In this document: in pieces, positions 35,686 through 45,948 of the stretch
How the letters are laid out: each line of letters starts with the position of its first letter
Numbering within the stretch: position 1 is the first letter of the stretch
Source of the DNA: Mesobacillus persicus
GTDB lineage: Bacteria > Bacillota > Bacilli > Bacillales > Cytobacillaceae
Reading direction: 5' to 3'
Assembly: GCF_900109925.1 (NCBI RefSeq)
Contig: NZ_FOBW01000003.1
Span: forward strand, 1-64,000
Length of the DNA: 64,000 bases
The notes under the pieces: generated by a model
Seen by the model: the letters and a program-made list of their open reading frames with translations, nothing else
What the model was told of the DNA's origin: nothing
The model's database searches: none
Program-made: the position numbers and the translations under genes

Positions 35686-35816
35686 GGTTGATTTCCGCTC
35701 CAGGTGCTTGCTTTCCGCGGGGCGTGCGGTGAGCCTCCTCGTCGCTTGCGCTCCTGCGAGGTCTCACCTGTCCCGCTACTCCCGCAGGAGTCAAGCGCCT
35801 TCCGCTCCAATCAACC
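35686..35816. repeat. GC-rich dispersed repeat element, copy 2 (131 bp, inverted)
   Basis: A complete 131-bp copy in the orientation opposite to copy 1, bounded by GGTTGATT and AATCAACC. It contains an internal inverted repeat (CTCCTGCG / CGCAGGAG) that would fold as a GC-rich hairpin. The left flank GGTTGTTTTCTAAAAG (from 35656) matches the left arm of copy 1. It occupies the priA-def gap and lies within transcript reach of both. Confidence 0.88.
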
Positions 35817-36014
35817 GGTTTCGTACAAAGTCTCAGACACAATAACAATGTAAAAACAAAAAACGCTTAGAAATGTACAAAAGACCTTTTTAATATAAAA
35901 AACTGAATCAGCGAATCATTACTAAATAACAACAAACAGCCAAAATAGTATGAGAACCACTAATTAAGTGGAAATATGTATATAACAAAGTAAAGAAATA
36001 TTGGAGGAACAAAA
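35817..36014. other. Remainder of priA-def intergenic gap
   Basis: AT-rich sequence between the repeat element and def. A short inverted repeat CCACT-AATTA-AGTGG lies near 35957-35971. A promoter for the def-fmt-rsmB-rlmN-prpC-prkC-rsgA-rpe run is expected here, but I cannot single out a convincing -35/-10 pair. Confidence 0.4.
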
Positions 36015-36500
36015 TTGACAGTAAGGAAGCTAGTAACCCATCCAGCGGATATTTTGGAGCAGGAGTGTAAACCTGTAACCGTTTTTGATAAGAAACTTGG
36101 AAAGCTTTTAGACGATATGTATGATACAATGATTGAATTTGATGGGGTTGGATTGGCTGCTCCACAGATTAATATTGATCAACAAATCGCGATCGTTGAT
36201 GTCGATGATCAGCATGGAACGATTGAACTAATTAACCCAGAAATTCTCGAAACATCCGGAGAACAAACTGGCCCAGAAGGCTGTCTAAGCTTTCCGGGAC
36301 TTTTTGGTGAAGTGACCCGCCCTTTCAAGGTCAAGGTCCGTGCGCACAATCGAAAAGGAAAAATATATGAGTTGGAGGCAGAGGACTTTCTTGCTAGAGC
36401 TATCCAACATGAAATTGACCATCTACATGGCATATTGTTCACTTCTAAAGTTAGCAAATACATAGATGAAAATGAGTTAGAGGAGTTGAACAAAGAATGA
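36015..36500 (+). CDS. def: Peptide deformylase
   Basis: 161-residue metalloenzyme removing the N-formyl group from nascent proteins. The three motifs are GVGLAAPQI (about 44-52), EGCLSFPG with the metal Cys (about 91-98), and HEIDHLHG with the two metal His (about 133-140). TTG start with TTGGAGGAAC upstream. Overlaps fmt by ATGA-type coupling, pairing deformylase with formyltransferase. Confidence 0.97.
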   Translation: MTVRKLVTHPADILEQECKPVTVFDKKLGKLLDDMYDTMIEFDGVGLAAPQINIDQQIAIVDVDDQHGTIELINPEILETSGEQTGPEGCLSFPGLFGEVTRPFKVKVRAHNRKGKIYELEAEDFLARAIQHEIDHLHGILFTSKVSKYIDENELEELNKE

Positions 36501-37453
36501 CCAAAATTGTCTTTATGGGGACTCCAGACTTCTCCGTACCTGTACTAAAGCAGCTTATTGAAGATGGATATAACGTGGCAGCGGTAGTTACCCAGCCTGA
36601 TCGGCCGGTAGGGCGAAAGAAGGTTTTAACTCCACCTCCAGTTAAAGTGGAGGCTTTGAATCAAGGGATTCCTGTTTTTCAACCAGAGAAAATTCGCCAG
36701 CAAGAGGAACTTGATCCAATTTTAGCCTTAGAGCCGGACCTTATCGTGACCGCTGCCTTTGGGCAGATCTTACCAAAGGCGTTGCTTGATGCTCCGAAAC
36801 ACGGCTGTATTAATGTACATGCTTCCTTACTACCGGAACTACGTGGTGGTGCACCTATCCATTATGCCATCATCAATGGCAAAGAGAAAACGGGCATTAC
36901 GATTATGTATATGGCTGAGAAACTAGATGCTGGGGATATTTTAACCCAGGCAGAAGTAATCATTGAAGAAACAGATAATGTCGGGACACTTCATGACAAA
37001 CTAAGCGCAGTGGGTGCTAATCTTCTATCCGAAACCGTACCTAAACTATTGAAGGGTGAGGTTACACCGGTTAAACAAAATGATGACGAGGCAACGTTTG
37101 CTTGGAATATTAAGCGTGAGCAAGAAAAAATTGATTGGACAAAATCGGGGGAAGCTATCTATAACCACATTCGTGGGATGAATCCTTGGCCAGTTGCTTA
37201 CAGCACTCTTAACAAATCTGTTTTAAAAATCTGGAAAGCAGAAAAACTAGAAGTATCAGATACTGCCGAACCGGGAACCATCCTTTCGATTGAAGAAGAT
37301 GGACTCGTGGTCGCCAGTGGCAATCAGATGGCCATTAAAATCACGGAGTTGCAACCATCTGGTAAGAAACGGATGGAGGCAGGGCAGTTTCTGCGTGGTG
37401 CTGGTTCCCAGATAGAAGCAGGAATGAAGTTAGGAGAGAGTTATGAAGGGTAA
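36497..37453 (+). CDS. fmt: Methionyl-tRNA formyltransferase
   Basis: 318-residue enzyme formylating initiator Met-tRNA from 10-formyl-THF. N-terminal formyltransferase domain with the active-site stretch [20 protein letters not shown] (about 107-126), including the Asn-His pair; [11 protein letters not shown] at the N-terminus; C-terminal OB domain from about 205. Overlaps def at its start and rsmB by 11 nt at its end. Confidence 0.98.
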   Translation: MTKIVFMGTPDFSVPVLKQLIEDGYNVAAVVTQPDRPVGRKKVLTPPPVKVEALNQGIPVFQPEKIRQQEELDPILALEPDLIVTAAFGQILPKALLDAPKHGCINVHASLLPELRGGAPIHYAIINGKEKTGITIMYMAEKLDAGDILTQAEVIIEETDNVGTLHDKLSAVGANLLSETVPKLLKGEVTPVKQNDDEATFAWNIKREQEKIDWTKSGEAIYNHIRGMNPWPVAYSTLNKSVLKIWKAEKLEVSDTAEPGTILSIEEDGLVVASGNQMAIKITELQPSGKKRMEAGQFLRGAGSQIEAGMKLGESYEG

Positions 37454-38795
37454 ACGAAAAAATGTGAGAGAAGCCGTGCTTGATATTTTAGAATCCATTG
37501 AAAAAAATCAAGCTTACAGCAATCTTTTGCTAAATAATGCTATAGAAAAAAACAACATAGATCCAAAAGATATAGGGCTGCTTACGGAGCTTGTTTATGG
37601 GACGCTCCAGCGGAAATTGACTTTGGATTTTTACCTAAAACTATTTATTAAAGACAGTCGGAAGCTGGAAAACTGGGTTTTACAGCTACTCCGAATGACC
37701 TTATATCAGATGGTGTATCTTGATCGTATTCCGGACCGGGCGGCAATTTTTGAAGCGGTTGAAATTGCGAAGCGCCGTGGTCACAAAGGAATAGCTGGTG
37801 TTGTTAACGGTGTGTTACGTAGTGTGCAAAGAGAAGGTCTTCCCTCATTAGATACAATTAGCGACCCAGCCGAGCGACTGGCGATTGAAACGAGTCATCC
37901 GGAGTGGCTAGTCAAAAGATGGGTCCATCAGTTTGGACTTGATAAAACGAAAGAAATGTGTGAAATCAATCTTACCGCACCGATGCAAACGGCTAGGGTG
38001 AATTTGACGAGAGTCTCTGTTGAGGATTGCCTTGCCGCTTTAGAGGAGGAAGGCTTTGCGGTTGAGCCAAGTCCGATTCTTCCAGAAGCGATTAAATGCT
38101 TACGAGGAAATCTCGCCTCTTCAACAGCTTTCAAATATGGAATGTTAACGATTCAGGATGAAAGTTCTATGCTTGCAGCTCATGCCCTAGGTGTGGAAAA
38201 GGAGGAAAACATCCTCGATGCTTGTGCTGCCCCAGGTGGGAAATCCACTCATATTGCCGAGAGACTTGACGATTCAGGCAAGGTGATATCCTTAGACCTT
38301 CACGAACATAAAGTGAAATTAATTGGTCAAAATGCACAGCGGTTAGGACTTGATAATATCGACGCTAGAAAGCTTGATAGCCGCAGTGTTCAAGAACATT
38401 TTGAACCAGCTTCATTTGATCGAATTCTATTGGATGCACCCTGTTCAGGGCTAGGAGTTATGCGCAGGAAGCCGGATATGAAATATACAAAAAAAGAAGA
38501 AGATTTGACAAGGCTACAGGAAATTCAACTTTCACTGCTTGATGCTGTTGCTCCTTTGTTAAAAAAAGGTGGCACCCTTGTTTATAGTACTTGTACCCTT
38601 GACCGTTCGGAGAATCAAGAAACGGTTCAATTATTTTTAGAAAAGAATCCTGAATATACTGGGGATCGCGCGTTTCAGGAGAGAATGCCTGAAGCTGTCC
38701 GTCCTTTAATTGATGATTTCGAATTGCAAATCATGCCCCAGGACTTCGGGTCAGACGGATTTTATATTGCTTGCTTAAGAAGGAAGGTGGACTAA
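37443..38795 (+). CDS. rsmB: 16S rRNA m5C967 methyltransferase RsmB
   Basis: 450-residue SAM-dependent methylase (YloM). N-terminal NusB-like domain (about 5-130), then the Rossmann domain with SAM motif [15 protein letters not shown] (about 260-274), the motif IV cysteine [15 protein letters not shown] and the catalytic cysteine [11 protein letters not shown]. Start ATG 37443 overlaps the end of fmt; TTAGGAGAG is upstream. The exact target site is inferred from the family. Confidence 0.96.
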   Translation: MKGKRKNVREAVLDILESIEKNQAYSNLLLNNAIEKNNIDPKDIGLLTELVYGTLQRKLTLDFYLKLFIKDSRKLENWVLQLLRMTLYQMVYLDRIPDRAAIFEAVEIAKRRGHKGIAGVVNGVLRSVQREGLPSLDTISDPAERLAIETSHPEWLVKRWVHQFGLDKTKEMCEINLTAPMQTARVNLTRVSVEDCLAALEEEGFAVEPSPILPEAIKCLRGNLASSTAFKYGMLTIQDESSMLAAHALGVEKEENILDACAAPGGKSTHIAERLDDSGKVISLDLHEHKVKLIGQNAQRLGLDNIDARKLDSRSVQEHFEPASFDRILLDAPCSGLGVMRRKPDMKYTKKEEDLTRLQEIQLSLLDAVAPLLKKGGTLVYSTCTLDRSENQETVQLFLEKNPEYTGDRAFQERMPEAVRPLIDDFELQIMPQDFGSDGFYIACLRRKVD

Positions 38796-38797
38796 AA

Positions 38798-39898
38798 ATG
38801 GAACAACCAGCTACAACAACATCGAAGAGGAAAACGACAGCTTATGAACCCGAAAAGCCTTCCATTTATTCACTTCAGCTAGATGAATTGAAGGAATGGC
38901 TAGTAACTCATGAAGACAAGGCCTTCCGTGCGGAACAAATCTTTGATTGGCTTTATAAGAAAAGAGCAACTTCCTTTGATGAAATGACCAATCTTTCTAA
39001 ATCCCTTCGTGAAAAACTTGAAGAGAGCTTTATACTAACGACGCTAAGTACAATTATCCAGCAAACATCATCTGATGGAACCATTAAGTTTTTATTCGAA
39101 CTTCAAGATGGGAAATCCATCGAGACCGTTCTAATGAGACATGAATACGGCAATTCTGTTTGTGTCACAACCCAAGTAGGGTGTCGAATTGGTTGTACAT
39201 TTTGTGCATCCACACTTGGCGGCCTGAAAAGAAATCTAGAAGCTGGTGAAATTGTTGCTCAAGTTGTAAAAGTTCAACAAGCACTAGATGAAACGGACGA
39301 ACGTGTAAGTTCTGTGGTTATCATGGGAATTGGAGAACCGTTTGACAATTACGATCACATGATGTCTTTCCTAAAAATTATTAACCATGATAAAGGGTTA
39401 AATATTGGGGCAAGACATATTACCGTATCAACAAGTGGAATCATCCCTAAGATCTATCAGTTTGCCGATGAAAATATGCAAATCAATTTTGCAATTTCCC
39501 TTCATGCACCTAACAATGAAATTCGTAGCAGCCTTATGCCAATCAATCGGGCTTATAAGCTTCCAGACCTCATGGAGGCAATTAAGTATTATATTGAAAA
39601 GACAGGCAGAAGGATTTCCTTTGAATACGGCTTATTTGGCGGAGTAAATGATCAGGTGGAACATGCAGAAGAACTAGCTAAGTTAGTTAAAGGTATAAAA
39701 TGTCATATAAATTTAATTCCAGTCAATTATGTACCAGAACGGGACTATGTTCGAACTCCAAAAGCTCAGATTTTCAAATTTGAAAAGACATTGAAAGAGC
39801 GTGGAGTGAATGTAACAATACGAAGGGAACAAGGTCATGATATTGACGCAGCCTGTGGGCAACTAAGGGCGAAGGAACGGAAGGAAGAGACGACATGA
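38798..39898 (+). CDS. rlmN: RlmN, 23S rRNA A2503 / tRNA A37 methyltransferase
   Basis: 366-residue radical SAM enzyme making 2-methyladenosine. The CxxxCxxC cluster motif is [12 protein letters not shown] (about 127-138), and the conserved C-terminal cysteine lies in [11 protein letters not shown] (about 355). I chose ATG 38798 with AAGGTGG upstream; the frame is open from 38771 inside rsmB. ATGA overlap with prpC. Confidence 0.97.
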   Translation: MEQPATTTSKRKTTAYEPEKPSIYSLQLDELKEWLVTHEDKAFRAEQIFDWLYKKRATSFDEMTNLSKSLREKLEESFILTTLSTIIQQTSSDGTIKFLFELQDGKSIETVLMRHEYGNSVCVTTQVGCRIGCTFCASTLGGLKRNLEAGEIVAQVVKVQQALDETDERVSSVVIMGIGEPFDNYDHMMSFLKIINHDKGLNIGARHITVSTSGIIPKIYQFADENMQINFAISLHAPNNEIRSSLMPINRAYKLPDLMEAIKYYIEKTGRRISFEYGLFGGVNDQVEHAEELAKLVKGIKCHINLIPVNYVPERDYVRTPKAQIFKFEKTLKERGVNVTIRREQGHDIDAACGQLRAKERKEETT

Positions 39899-40647
39899 TG
39901 AACGCTGTTTTTATGACAGATAAGGGGAAAGTTCGCATCCATAATGAAGATAATGGTGGGATTTTCATCAACCAGGACGGTCAGCACCTTGCCATCGTAG
40001 CAGATGGCATGGGTGGCCATCGTGCTGGAGACGTGGCTAGTGAAATGACCATCAATTCATTAAAAGATGAATGGGAAAAAACGGAGAAGATTGAGACCGC
40101 GGAAGCAGCGAAGGAATGGCTAACGACCAAGATTCTACATGTGAATAAGCTTGTTTTTGAACATTCTAAACAAAATACAGATTGTGAAGGAATGGGGACA
40201 ACTGTTGTCGCTGCTATCTGTACAGATTTGTTTGCAACTGTTGCCAATATTGGTGATAGTAGAGGATATATTTTAAATGAAGTAGGCTTTCAGCAATTGA
40301 CAGAAGACCATTCTCTTGTCAATGAATTGGTACGTTCTGGCCAAATTTCGAAGGAAGACGCTGAGCATCATCCTCGTAAAAATGTTCTTACAAGAGCATT
40401 GGGAACCGAGGAAACAGTAGCAATGGATACGAAAACGATTATGTTTGAGGAAGGTGACTTTCTATTACTATGTTCGGATGGCTTATCGAACAAAGTCACG
40501 GAAGACGAATTGAAAAGCGCCCTCACTCATAATGAAAGTTTAGAAGATAAAGCAACTGGGCTAATCACACTTGCTAACGAGAATGGCGGAGAGGATAATA
40601 TCACGCTCGTAATTGTGTACTATTCCAACGTCTCAGAAGGCAGGTGA
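39895..40647 (+). CDS. prpC: PP2C-type serine/threonine phosphatase PrpC
   Basis: 250-residue Mn2+-dependent phosphatase that reverses PrkC phosphorylation. PPM motifs: [15 protein letters not shown] (about 35-49), NIGDSRGYI (about 117-125), [11 protein letters not shown] (about 190-200) and GGEDNIT near the C-terminus. ATG codons at 39895 and 39898 are both possible. Overlaps rlmN and is followed by prkC 7 nt after its stop, a conserved phosphatase-kinase pair. Confidence 0.97.
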   Translation: MMNAVFMTDKGKVRIHNEDNGGIFINQDGQHLAIVADGMGGHRAGDVASEMTINSLKDEWEKTEKIETAEAAKEWLTTKILHVNKLVFEHSKQNTDCEGMGTTVVAAICTDLFATVANIGDSRGYILNEVGFQQLTEDHSLVNELVRSGQISKEDAEHHPRKNVLTRALGTEETVAMDTKTIMFEEGDFLLLCSDGLSNKVTEDELKSALTHNESLEDKATGLITLANENGGEDNITLVIVYYSNVSEGR

Positions 40648-40654
40648 GCACACA

Positions 40655-42631
40655 ATGATTGGGAAAATTATAAGTGGACGATATAAAGTTCTAAATGTTA
40701 TTGGTGGCGGGGGCATGGCGAATGTCTATCTTGCCCATGATAAGATCCTTGACCGGGATGTTGCCGTTAAAATGCTTAGACTTGATTTTGCTAACGATGA
40801 TGAGTTCATCCGAAGGTTCCATCGCGAGGCACAATCTGCAACAAGTCTTGCTCATCCAAATATCGTCTCTATTTATGATGTTGGAGAAGAGGCAGATTTA
40901 TACTATATAGTTATGGAGTATGTTAGCGGGCAAACATTGAAACAATACATACAGCAGAATGCACCTGTCCAAGTCGACAAGGCATTAGACATCATGAAAC
41001 AACTTACCTCGGCGATTGCCCATGCTCATCAAAATCAAATCATTCATAGAGATATAAAGCCACATAATATTTTAATCGACGATAATGGAAATGTGAAAAT
41101 TACTGATTTCGGGATTGCGATGGCCTTGAGTGCAACTAGTATTACCCAAACAAATTCGGTCCTAGGGTCCGTTCATTATTTATCGCCAGAACAGGCAAGG
41201 GGTGGGATGGCGAATAATAAGTCCGATATCTATTCACTCGGCATTGTTATGTTTGAGCTCTTAACCGGACGTCTTCCCTTCTCAGGGGAATCGGCGGTTT
41301 CCATTGCCCTTAAGCATCTGCAATCAGAAACACCATCATTGAAGAGATGGAATCCAACCATCCCTCAAAGTGTTGAAAATATCGTCCTAAAAGCTACCGC
41401 AAAGGATCCTTTCCATCGTTATAATGATGTGTATGAAATGGAACAAGATTTAGAGACGTCGCTAAATCCTGAACGCCTAAAGGAGAGTAAGTTTGCCATC
41501 CCTGAGGATAGTGAAGCAACGAAAGCCATCCCAGTCATAACTGATGAGCGACCTTATCGAAACCTTGATGAGACAATGGTCCATGGGGAGCAAAATTCTC
41601 AACAAGAACAAATGGAAAATGTGAAGAAAAAGGGTAAAAAGAAACCTGTTAAAAAGAAACGGAAGAAATGGCCAATTGTTTTGACATCCATTTTTGCGCT
41701 TCTAGTTTTAGCTGGATTCTTGCTAGTTGTAATGGGACCTGAATGGTTTGGTCCTAAAGAAGTAGCTGTTCCAGAAGTAGAAGGGCAGGAGCTTGATGAT
41801 GCAATAACGGATCTTTTATCTGCTGGATTTGTTATTGGGGATAAAAAAGAAATCAATGATGACAATATTGAGGAAGGTTTGATCATCCGAACGAATCCAA
41901 AAGCTGGGAAAGTGGTAAAAGAGGGAACCGAAATTGATCTTTATATTAGTCTTGGTAAGGAACGCTTTGAGCTTTCTGATTATCGAGGTAGGATGTATGA
42001 TGAGACTGTCCGCAGGCTTGAAAGTCATAATTTCAAGGATATTATTCCCATTCAAGAGTTTGATGAAAGTGAGCCAGGAACCATTCTTGAACAAAATCCT
42101 GACGAAGGGGAATCAGTTGTTCCTAGTGAAACCATTCTTGAGTTTACAATAAGTAAAGGTCCTGAAATAAAACGAGTGACTCTAACAGATTTAACGGGGT
42201 TTAATGCTAAGGGTCTTAATGATTACGCGAAAAGTCACGGTTTAAACATTGAACCTACTCAAGAATTCCATGAAACGGTTGAAGAAGGTTTAGTGATTTC
42301 ACAGGAGCCTAAAGCGGGTATTGAATTAGAAGAAGGTAGCACAGTTAAGGTAGTTATCTCCAAGGGGAAAGAAGAACTGCCTCCTAGGACGGTTACCAAG
42401 GAAATAGCGATTCTCTATGATGAAAGTTTAGAAGAAGGACAACCACAGGTTGTTAGGATTTACATTGAAGATATGAATAGATCTGGATTCGTTGAAGAAT
42501 TTGAGATTACGCAGACAACCAATAAAACATTATCCTTCACAATCGCTCCTGGTGGAAAAGCTTATTTTAGGGTAGAAAGAGAAGGTTCGGTCGTTGAAGA
42601 GGATGAGGTTCTTTACCCGGCAAATGATTAG
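40655..42631 (+). CDS. prkC: PASTA-domain Ser/Thr kinase PrkC
   Basis: 658-residue membrane kinase sensing muropeptides, involved in germination and cell-wall control. N-terminal kinase: GGGGMANVY P-loop, Lys39, HRDIKPHN (catalytic Asp133) and DFG at 151-153. A Lys-rich segment leads into one membrane helix (about 340-360), then three PASTA repeats (about 368-575) and a C-terminal domain outside the cell. I chose ATG 40655 with AGGTGAG upstream; the frame extends further up but inside prpC. Confidence 0.97.
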   Translation: MIGKIISGRYKVLNVIGGGGMANVYLAHDKILDRDVAVKMLRLDFANDDEFIRRFHREAQSATSLAHPNIVSIYDVGEEADLYYIVMEYVSGQTLKQYIQQNAPVQVDKALDIMKQLTSAIAHAHQNQIIHRDIKPHNILIDDNGNVKITDFGIAMALSATSITQTNSVLGSVHYLSPEQARGGMANNKSDIYSLGIVMFELLTGRLPFSGESAVSIALKHLQSETPSLKRWNPTIPQSVENIVLKATAKDPFHRYNDVYEMEQDLETSLNPERLKESKFAIPEDSEATKAIPVITDERPYRNLDETMVHGEQNSQQEQMENVKKKGKKKPVKKKRKKWPIVLTSIFALLVLAGFLLVVMGPEWFGPKEVAVPEVEGQELDDAITDLLSAGFVIGDKKEINDDNIEEGLIIRTNPKAGKVVKEGTEIDLYISLGKERFELSDYRGRMYDETVRRLESHNFKDIIPIQEFDESEPGTILEQNPDEGESVVPSETILEFTISKGPEIKRVTLTDLTGFNAKGLNDYAKSHGLNIEPTQEFHETVEEGLVISQEPKAGIELEEGSTVKVVISKGKEELPPRTVTKEIAILYDESLEEGQPQVVRIYIEDMNRSGFVEEFEITQTTNKTLSFTIAPGGKAYFRVEREGSVVEEDEVLYPAND

Positions 42632-42753
42632 TGCTGAAGTTAATTAGTTCGTAGAAATTCATGACGGGCGATGGAACACCCCCAAATCTCTTGTTCAAAA
42701 AGATTCAAAGGGTAGATGTCCTAAAACAAAAAAGTTTCAAAAGGAGTAATGCT

Positions 42754-43635
42754 ATGCCGCAGGGCAAAATTATCAAGGCGTTAAGCGGGTTCTATTATGT
42801 TTTTGGAGAGGAAGGAACCGTACAGTGCCGTGGGCGGGGGATCTTTAGAAAAAATAAAATAACCCCTCTCGTAGGCGATGAGGTCGTTTACCAGGCGGAA
42901 AATAAAACAGATGGCTATATTATGGAGGTAAAAGATAGGAAGAATGAACTAGTACGACCGCCTATTGCCAATGTTGATCAAGCCATTCTCGTCTTTTCTG
43001 CGGTTGAACCTGAGTTTAGTACGACCCTTCTTGATCGGTTTCTTGTTTTGGTGGAATACAACCATATTCAACCGTTAATTTGTATTACAAAGGTTGATCT
43101 TATGAAGGAAGGATTCAGCAAACTAGAACAATATGCTGTAGAGTACCGAAAAGCAGGGTATGAAGTCATCTTTACCTCTTCTGAAACAACCGAGGGACTT
43201 GAGGAACTTTCACCTTATCTTGAGGGGAAAATTTCCGTATTTGCTGGTCAATCAGGGGTAGGAAAATCTTCACTTCTCAATGCATTAAGACCAGAGTTAG
43301 ATTTAAAAACAAGTGACATTTCTCAACATCTAGGTCGTGGTCGTCATACGACTCGTCATGTCGAGTTAATTAAAATTGGGGACAATGGTCTGGTTGCGGA
43401 TACTCCTGGTTTCAGTTCACTAGAGTTCACGGAGATTGATCCTCCTGAATTGACGTATTGTTTCCCAGAAATTGCTCGGTTGAGTGAGGACTGCAAGTTT
43501 CGGGAATGTCTCCATGTTTCAGAGCCTAAGTGTGCAGTAAAAGCAGCAGTAGAAGCTGAGGAACTCCCTGCTTACCGTTATAAACACTATAAAGATTTTT
43601 TACAAGAAATTAAAGATAGAAAGCCGAGGTATTAG
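42754..43635 (+). CDS. rsgA: Ribosome small subunit-dependent GTPase RsgA (CpgA/YloQ)
   Basis: 293-residue circularly permuted GTPase acting in 30S maturation. N-terminal OB domain ([13 protein letters not shown]), G4 TKVD, G1 [13 protein letters not shown] (about 197-209), G3 DTPGF, and the zinc site ([14 protein letters not shown], about 249-262). I chose ATG 42754 because AAAAGGAG lies 8 nt upstream and the protein then begins [10 protein letters not shown]; the longer frame from 42661 is unsupported. Confidence 0.97.
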   Translation: MPQGKIIKALSGFYYVFGEEGTVQCRGRGIFRKNKITPLVGDEVVYQAENKTDGYIMEVKDRKNELVRPPIANVDQAILVFSAVEPEFSTTLLDRFLVLVEYNHIQPLICITKVDLMKEGFSKLEQYAVEYRKAGYEVIFTSSETTEGLEELSPYLEGKISVFAGQSGVGKSSLLNALRPELDLKTSDISQHLGRGRHTTRHVELIKIGDNGLVADTPGFSSLEFTEIDPPELTYCFPEIARLSEDCKFRECLHVSEPKCAVKAAVEAEELPAYRYKHYKDFLQEIKDRKPRY

Positions 43636-43637
43636 GT

Positions 43638-44291
43638 ATGGTGAAAATTGCACCTTCGATTTTATCAGCTGATTTTTCACGGCTGGGTGAAGAAATCAAG
43701 GATGTTGAACGGGGAGGGGCAGATTACATTCATGTTGATGTCATGGATGGACATTTTGTTCCGAATATTACCATTGGTCCTTTGATCGTTGAAGCGATTC
43801 GTCCAGTTACAAAATTGCCACTCGATGTTCATTTAATGATTGAAAACCCTGACCAATATATTGAAGCGTTCGCTAAGGCAGGCGCAGATTACATTACTGT
43901 ACACGTTGAAGCAAGCCGTCACCTGCACAGGACCATTCACCATATAAAGTCATTGGGAGTAAAAGCTGGGGTTGTCTTAAACCCAGCAACGCCGGTTGAC
44001 TCAATCAAACATATCATCGAAGACCTTGATATGGTCCTGTTAATGACGGTAAATCCTGGATTCGGCGGCCAAAAGTTCATTCATTCTGTCTTGCCTAAAA
44101 TCAAACAGGTGAAAGAGATGGCTATGATGCATAATCCTGAACTAGAGATCGAAGTTGATGGTGGGGTAAATACTGAAACGTCCAAGCTATGCATTGATGC
44201 AGGAGCAACTGTGTTAGTTGCAGGATCGGCTGTCTATAACGAGCAGGATAGAGGGCGAGCAATAGCTGCATTAAAAGGAATTGAAGTGTAA
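43638..44291 (+). CDS. rpe: Ribulose-phosphate 3-epimerase
   Basis: 217-residue TIM-barrel enzyme interconverting ribulose-5-P and xylulose-5-[12 protein letters not shown], the metal-binding [22 protein letters not shown] and VDGGVN motifs are present. Its ATG lies 3 nt after the rsgA stop, with no strong separate Shine-Dalgarno site beyond GAGG within rsgA, so translation is probably coupled. Followed by a strong terminator. Confidence 0.98.
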   Translation: MVKIAPSILSADFSRLGEEIKDVERGGADYIHVDVMDGHFVPNITIGPLIVEAIRPVTKLPLDVHLMIENPDQYIEAFAKAGADYITVHVEASRHLHRTIHHIKSLGVKAGVVLNPATPVDSIKHIIEDLDMVLLMTVNPGFGGQKFIHSVLPKIKQVKEMAMMHNPELEIEVDGGVNTETSKLCIDAGATVLVAGSAVYNEQDRGRAIAALKGIEV

Positions 44292-44313
44292 CAAAAAAAC
44301 ATAATACTTATTG

Positions 44314-44350
44314 GCGTGAATTCACATAGTTAATTCACGCCTTGTTTTTG
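44314..44350 (+). terminator. Intrinsic terminator after rpe
   Basis: GGCGTGAATT / AATTCACGCC is a perfect 10-bp stem with a 9-nt loop, followed by TTGTTTTTG. Confidence 0.92.
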
Positions 44351-44399
44351 TTGATTTGTATTATTTTACATAACAGACGACTGAAGGGGAATTGTCTTT

Positions 44400-44530
44400 A
44401 GGCTTATGAGATGAAAACTCCCAGAAATCGAAGCGAAATCATCTTCATCAGGCTTATGAAAATGAAAACTAGTCAAGAATTGAAGCAAAACCATCATCAT
44501 CGGGGGTATGACCTGAACTCGACAAGATTT
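44400..44530. repeat. 50-bp imperfect tandem repeat, about 2.5 units
   Basis: GGCTTATGAG at 44401 and GGCTTATGAA at 44451 begin two 50-bp units that share ATGAAAACT, GAAGC and TCATC blocks; a third, decayed unit begins near 44502 (GGGGTATGA). It lies in the rpe-thiN gap downstream of a terminator. The size and setting resemble the 51-bp repeat at 24853-25086, although the sequence similarity between the two is weak. Confidence 0.7.
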
Positions 44531-44570
44531 TTACTTTTAATACATTCTCCACAAGCAAGGGGTGTTTCCA

Positions 44571-45218
44571 ATGATTATTAATATACTAGGTGGTGGACCA
44601 GCTAACTACCATCCCGATCTCAAGGAATTCGATAGCGGAGATTCCTGGTGGTTAGGTGTGGATAAGGGGGTCTTTACGCTGTTAGCTACAGGCATTAAGC
44701 CCGATTATGCCTTTGGTGACTTCGATTCCGTTACGGATGAAGAGTGGATGAGGATAAAAAGAGAGGTTTCGAACCTTCACACGTTTAAGCCTGAAAAAGA
44801 CGAAACGGACATGGAACTGGCACTAGATTGGGCATTAACTAAAGGACCCGAGAAAATTCGCATTTTTGGAGGAACGGGAGGCAGGCTTGACCATTTTTTA
44901 GGAAACGTACAAATACTTTTAAAGGCAGAGCTGAATGGGTTATCTACACAAATTGAAATGATTGACCGTCAAAATCAGCTTTTTGTAAAAGGCCCTGGAA
45001 GCCACACAGTTGAGAAAATGGCTAATCTAAAATATATTTCCTTCGTTCCTGTCACTCCTCTAGTTAAGGGTTTGACCCTCGAACAGTTTAAATATCCCTT
45101 GAACAATTGTCATATTTCTTTGGGATCCACACTATGTATAAGTAATGAACTAGTAAGTGATTTTGGTACTTTTTCATTCACAGAAGGCATAGTATTGGTG
45201 ATAAGAAGCAATGATTGA
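44571..45218 (+). CDS. thiN: Thiamine pyrophosphokinase
   Basis: 215-residue enzyme converting thiamine to thiamine pyrophosphate (YloS in B. subtilis). The N-terminal GGGPANY, the GDFDSVTDEE motif (about 58-67) and the nucleotide-binding PEKDETDMELALDWA and GGTGGRLDHFLGN are present. ATG 44571 is favoured over the in-frame GTG 44562 because AAGGGG lies 8 nt upstream of the ATG. Confidence 0.95.
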   Translation: MIINILGGGPANYHPDLKEFDSGDSWWLGVDKGVFTLLATGIKPDYAFGDFDSVTDEEWMRIKREVSNLHTFKPEKDETDMELALDWALTKGPEKIRIFGGTGGRLDHFLGNVQILLKAELNGLSTQIEMIDRQNQLFVKGPGSHTVEKMANLKYISFVPVTPLVKGLTLEQFKYPLNNCHISLGSTLCISNELVSDFGTFSFTEGIVLVIRSND

Positions 45219-45318
45219 AATGTCTTCTGCTTTAAGCAATTATTTCATTTTCCTGAATATAATGTAAAGGCGAAAATTTCTTCGGCTCAGGTTTTCAAGG
45301 ACAGTGAGGAGGGACAGA

Positions 45319-45399
45319 ATGAAATTTTATACAATTAAATTGCCAAAAGTGTTGGGTGGCCTTGTCAAGGCAATGCTTGGTGCATTTAAAAAGGGTTAA
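45319..45399 (+). CDS. spoVM: SpoVM, spore coat assembly anchor peptide
   Basis: 26-residue amphipathic peptide (MKFYTIKLPKVLGGLVKAML, ending GAFKKG) that recognises the convex forespore membrane and anchors SpoIVA, and also inhibits FtsH. It differs from the B. subtilis peptide at only a few positions, keeping the N-terminal MKFYTIKLPK and the Pro9 needed for the membrane fold. GAGGAGGG stands upstream. In its usual place between thiN and rpmB, followed by a terminator. Expected to be sigmaE-controlled; I could not identify the promoter confidently. Confidence 0.96.
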   Translation: MKFYTIKLPKVLGGLVKAMLGAFKKG

Positions 45400-45423
45400 T
45401 AGACAAAAGATTACATTCAAATG

Positions 45424-45454
45424 GAGCACCCGAATAAAGCGGGTGCTTTATTTT
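45424..45454 (+). terminator. Intrinsic terminator of spoVM
   Basis: AGCACCCG / CGGGTGCT stem with a short loop followed by TTATTTTT. Confidence 0.9.
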
Positions 45455-45684
45455 TAATAAGATTGTTGTCACAATCCTGAGGCCGAATTTAACGTGCGAG
45501 AACGATATTTTGTACGTTTAAAATTAAATTTGCAAGCTCTTTTCTCATAATTAGTGGCTGTTTTCTGTAAAAAGATAACCCATGGCACTAAGTATTCAGC
45601 TTAAACTTAAAGTTTGAGAAAAGAGCCTTTAATAAAGGTAATGACTGGCAATCGCTTAGTTTAGTTTTGGAATTAAAGATCAAT
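45455..45684. other. Gap between spoVM and rpmB with a 12-bp inverted repeat
   Basis: The gap between the convergent terminators holds no gene. GCTCTTTTCTCA (45536-45547) and TGAGAAAAGAGC (45615-45626) are a perfect 12-bp inverted repeat 67 bp apart. Inside, GGCTGTTTTCTGTAAA (45556-45571) resembles the outer arm of the GC-rich dispersed element, suggesting a decayed relative. Confidence 0.55.
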
Positions 45685-45714
45685 AAAAAAACACCCAGCG
45701 AAGGGTGCTTTTTT
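45685..45714 (-). terminator. Intrinsic terminator of rpmB
   Basis: On the minus strand a CACCC / GGGTG stem is followed by seven T; the plus strand also ends in a T run, so it may work in both directions. Confidence 0.8.
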
Positions 45715-45759
45715 GATGTCTAGCTTTAGCGACGGCCCTAGAGGCTGTGCTTCTACTTA

Positions 45760-45948
45760 TTATACGCGTTCAACTTTACCTGATTTTAAAGCTCTTGCAG
45801 ATACCCAAACACGCTTAGGTTTACCATTAACAAGAATGCGAACTTTTTGAAGGTTTGCGCCCCATGTACGCTTGTTTGCGTTCATAGCGTGGGAACGTGC
45901 GTTACCTGAACGAGTACCTTTACCTGTTACAACACATTTACGTGGCAT
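45760..45948 (-). CDS. rpmB: Ribosomal protein L28
   Basis: 62-residue large-subunit protein ([20 protein letters not shown]...), complete. The C-terminal [18 protein letters not shown] matches the family. Only one cysteine remains near the N-terminus, so it looks like the zinc-free (C-) type common in Bacillus. AGGAGGG precedes the ATG on the minus strand. It is transcribed against its neighbours, as in B. subtilis, from a leader with possible RNA structure. Confidence 0.97.
   Translation of the reverse strand: MPRKCVVTGKGTRSGNARSHAMNANKRTWGANLQKVRILVNGKPKRVWVSARALKSGKVERV

Noticed and set aside
45240-45275. Possible sigmaE promoter of spoVM around GAATATAATG
   Set aside because: The known biology predicts a sigmaE promoter, but no clear -35/-10 pair at proper spacing could be chosen.
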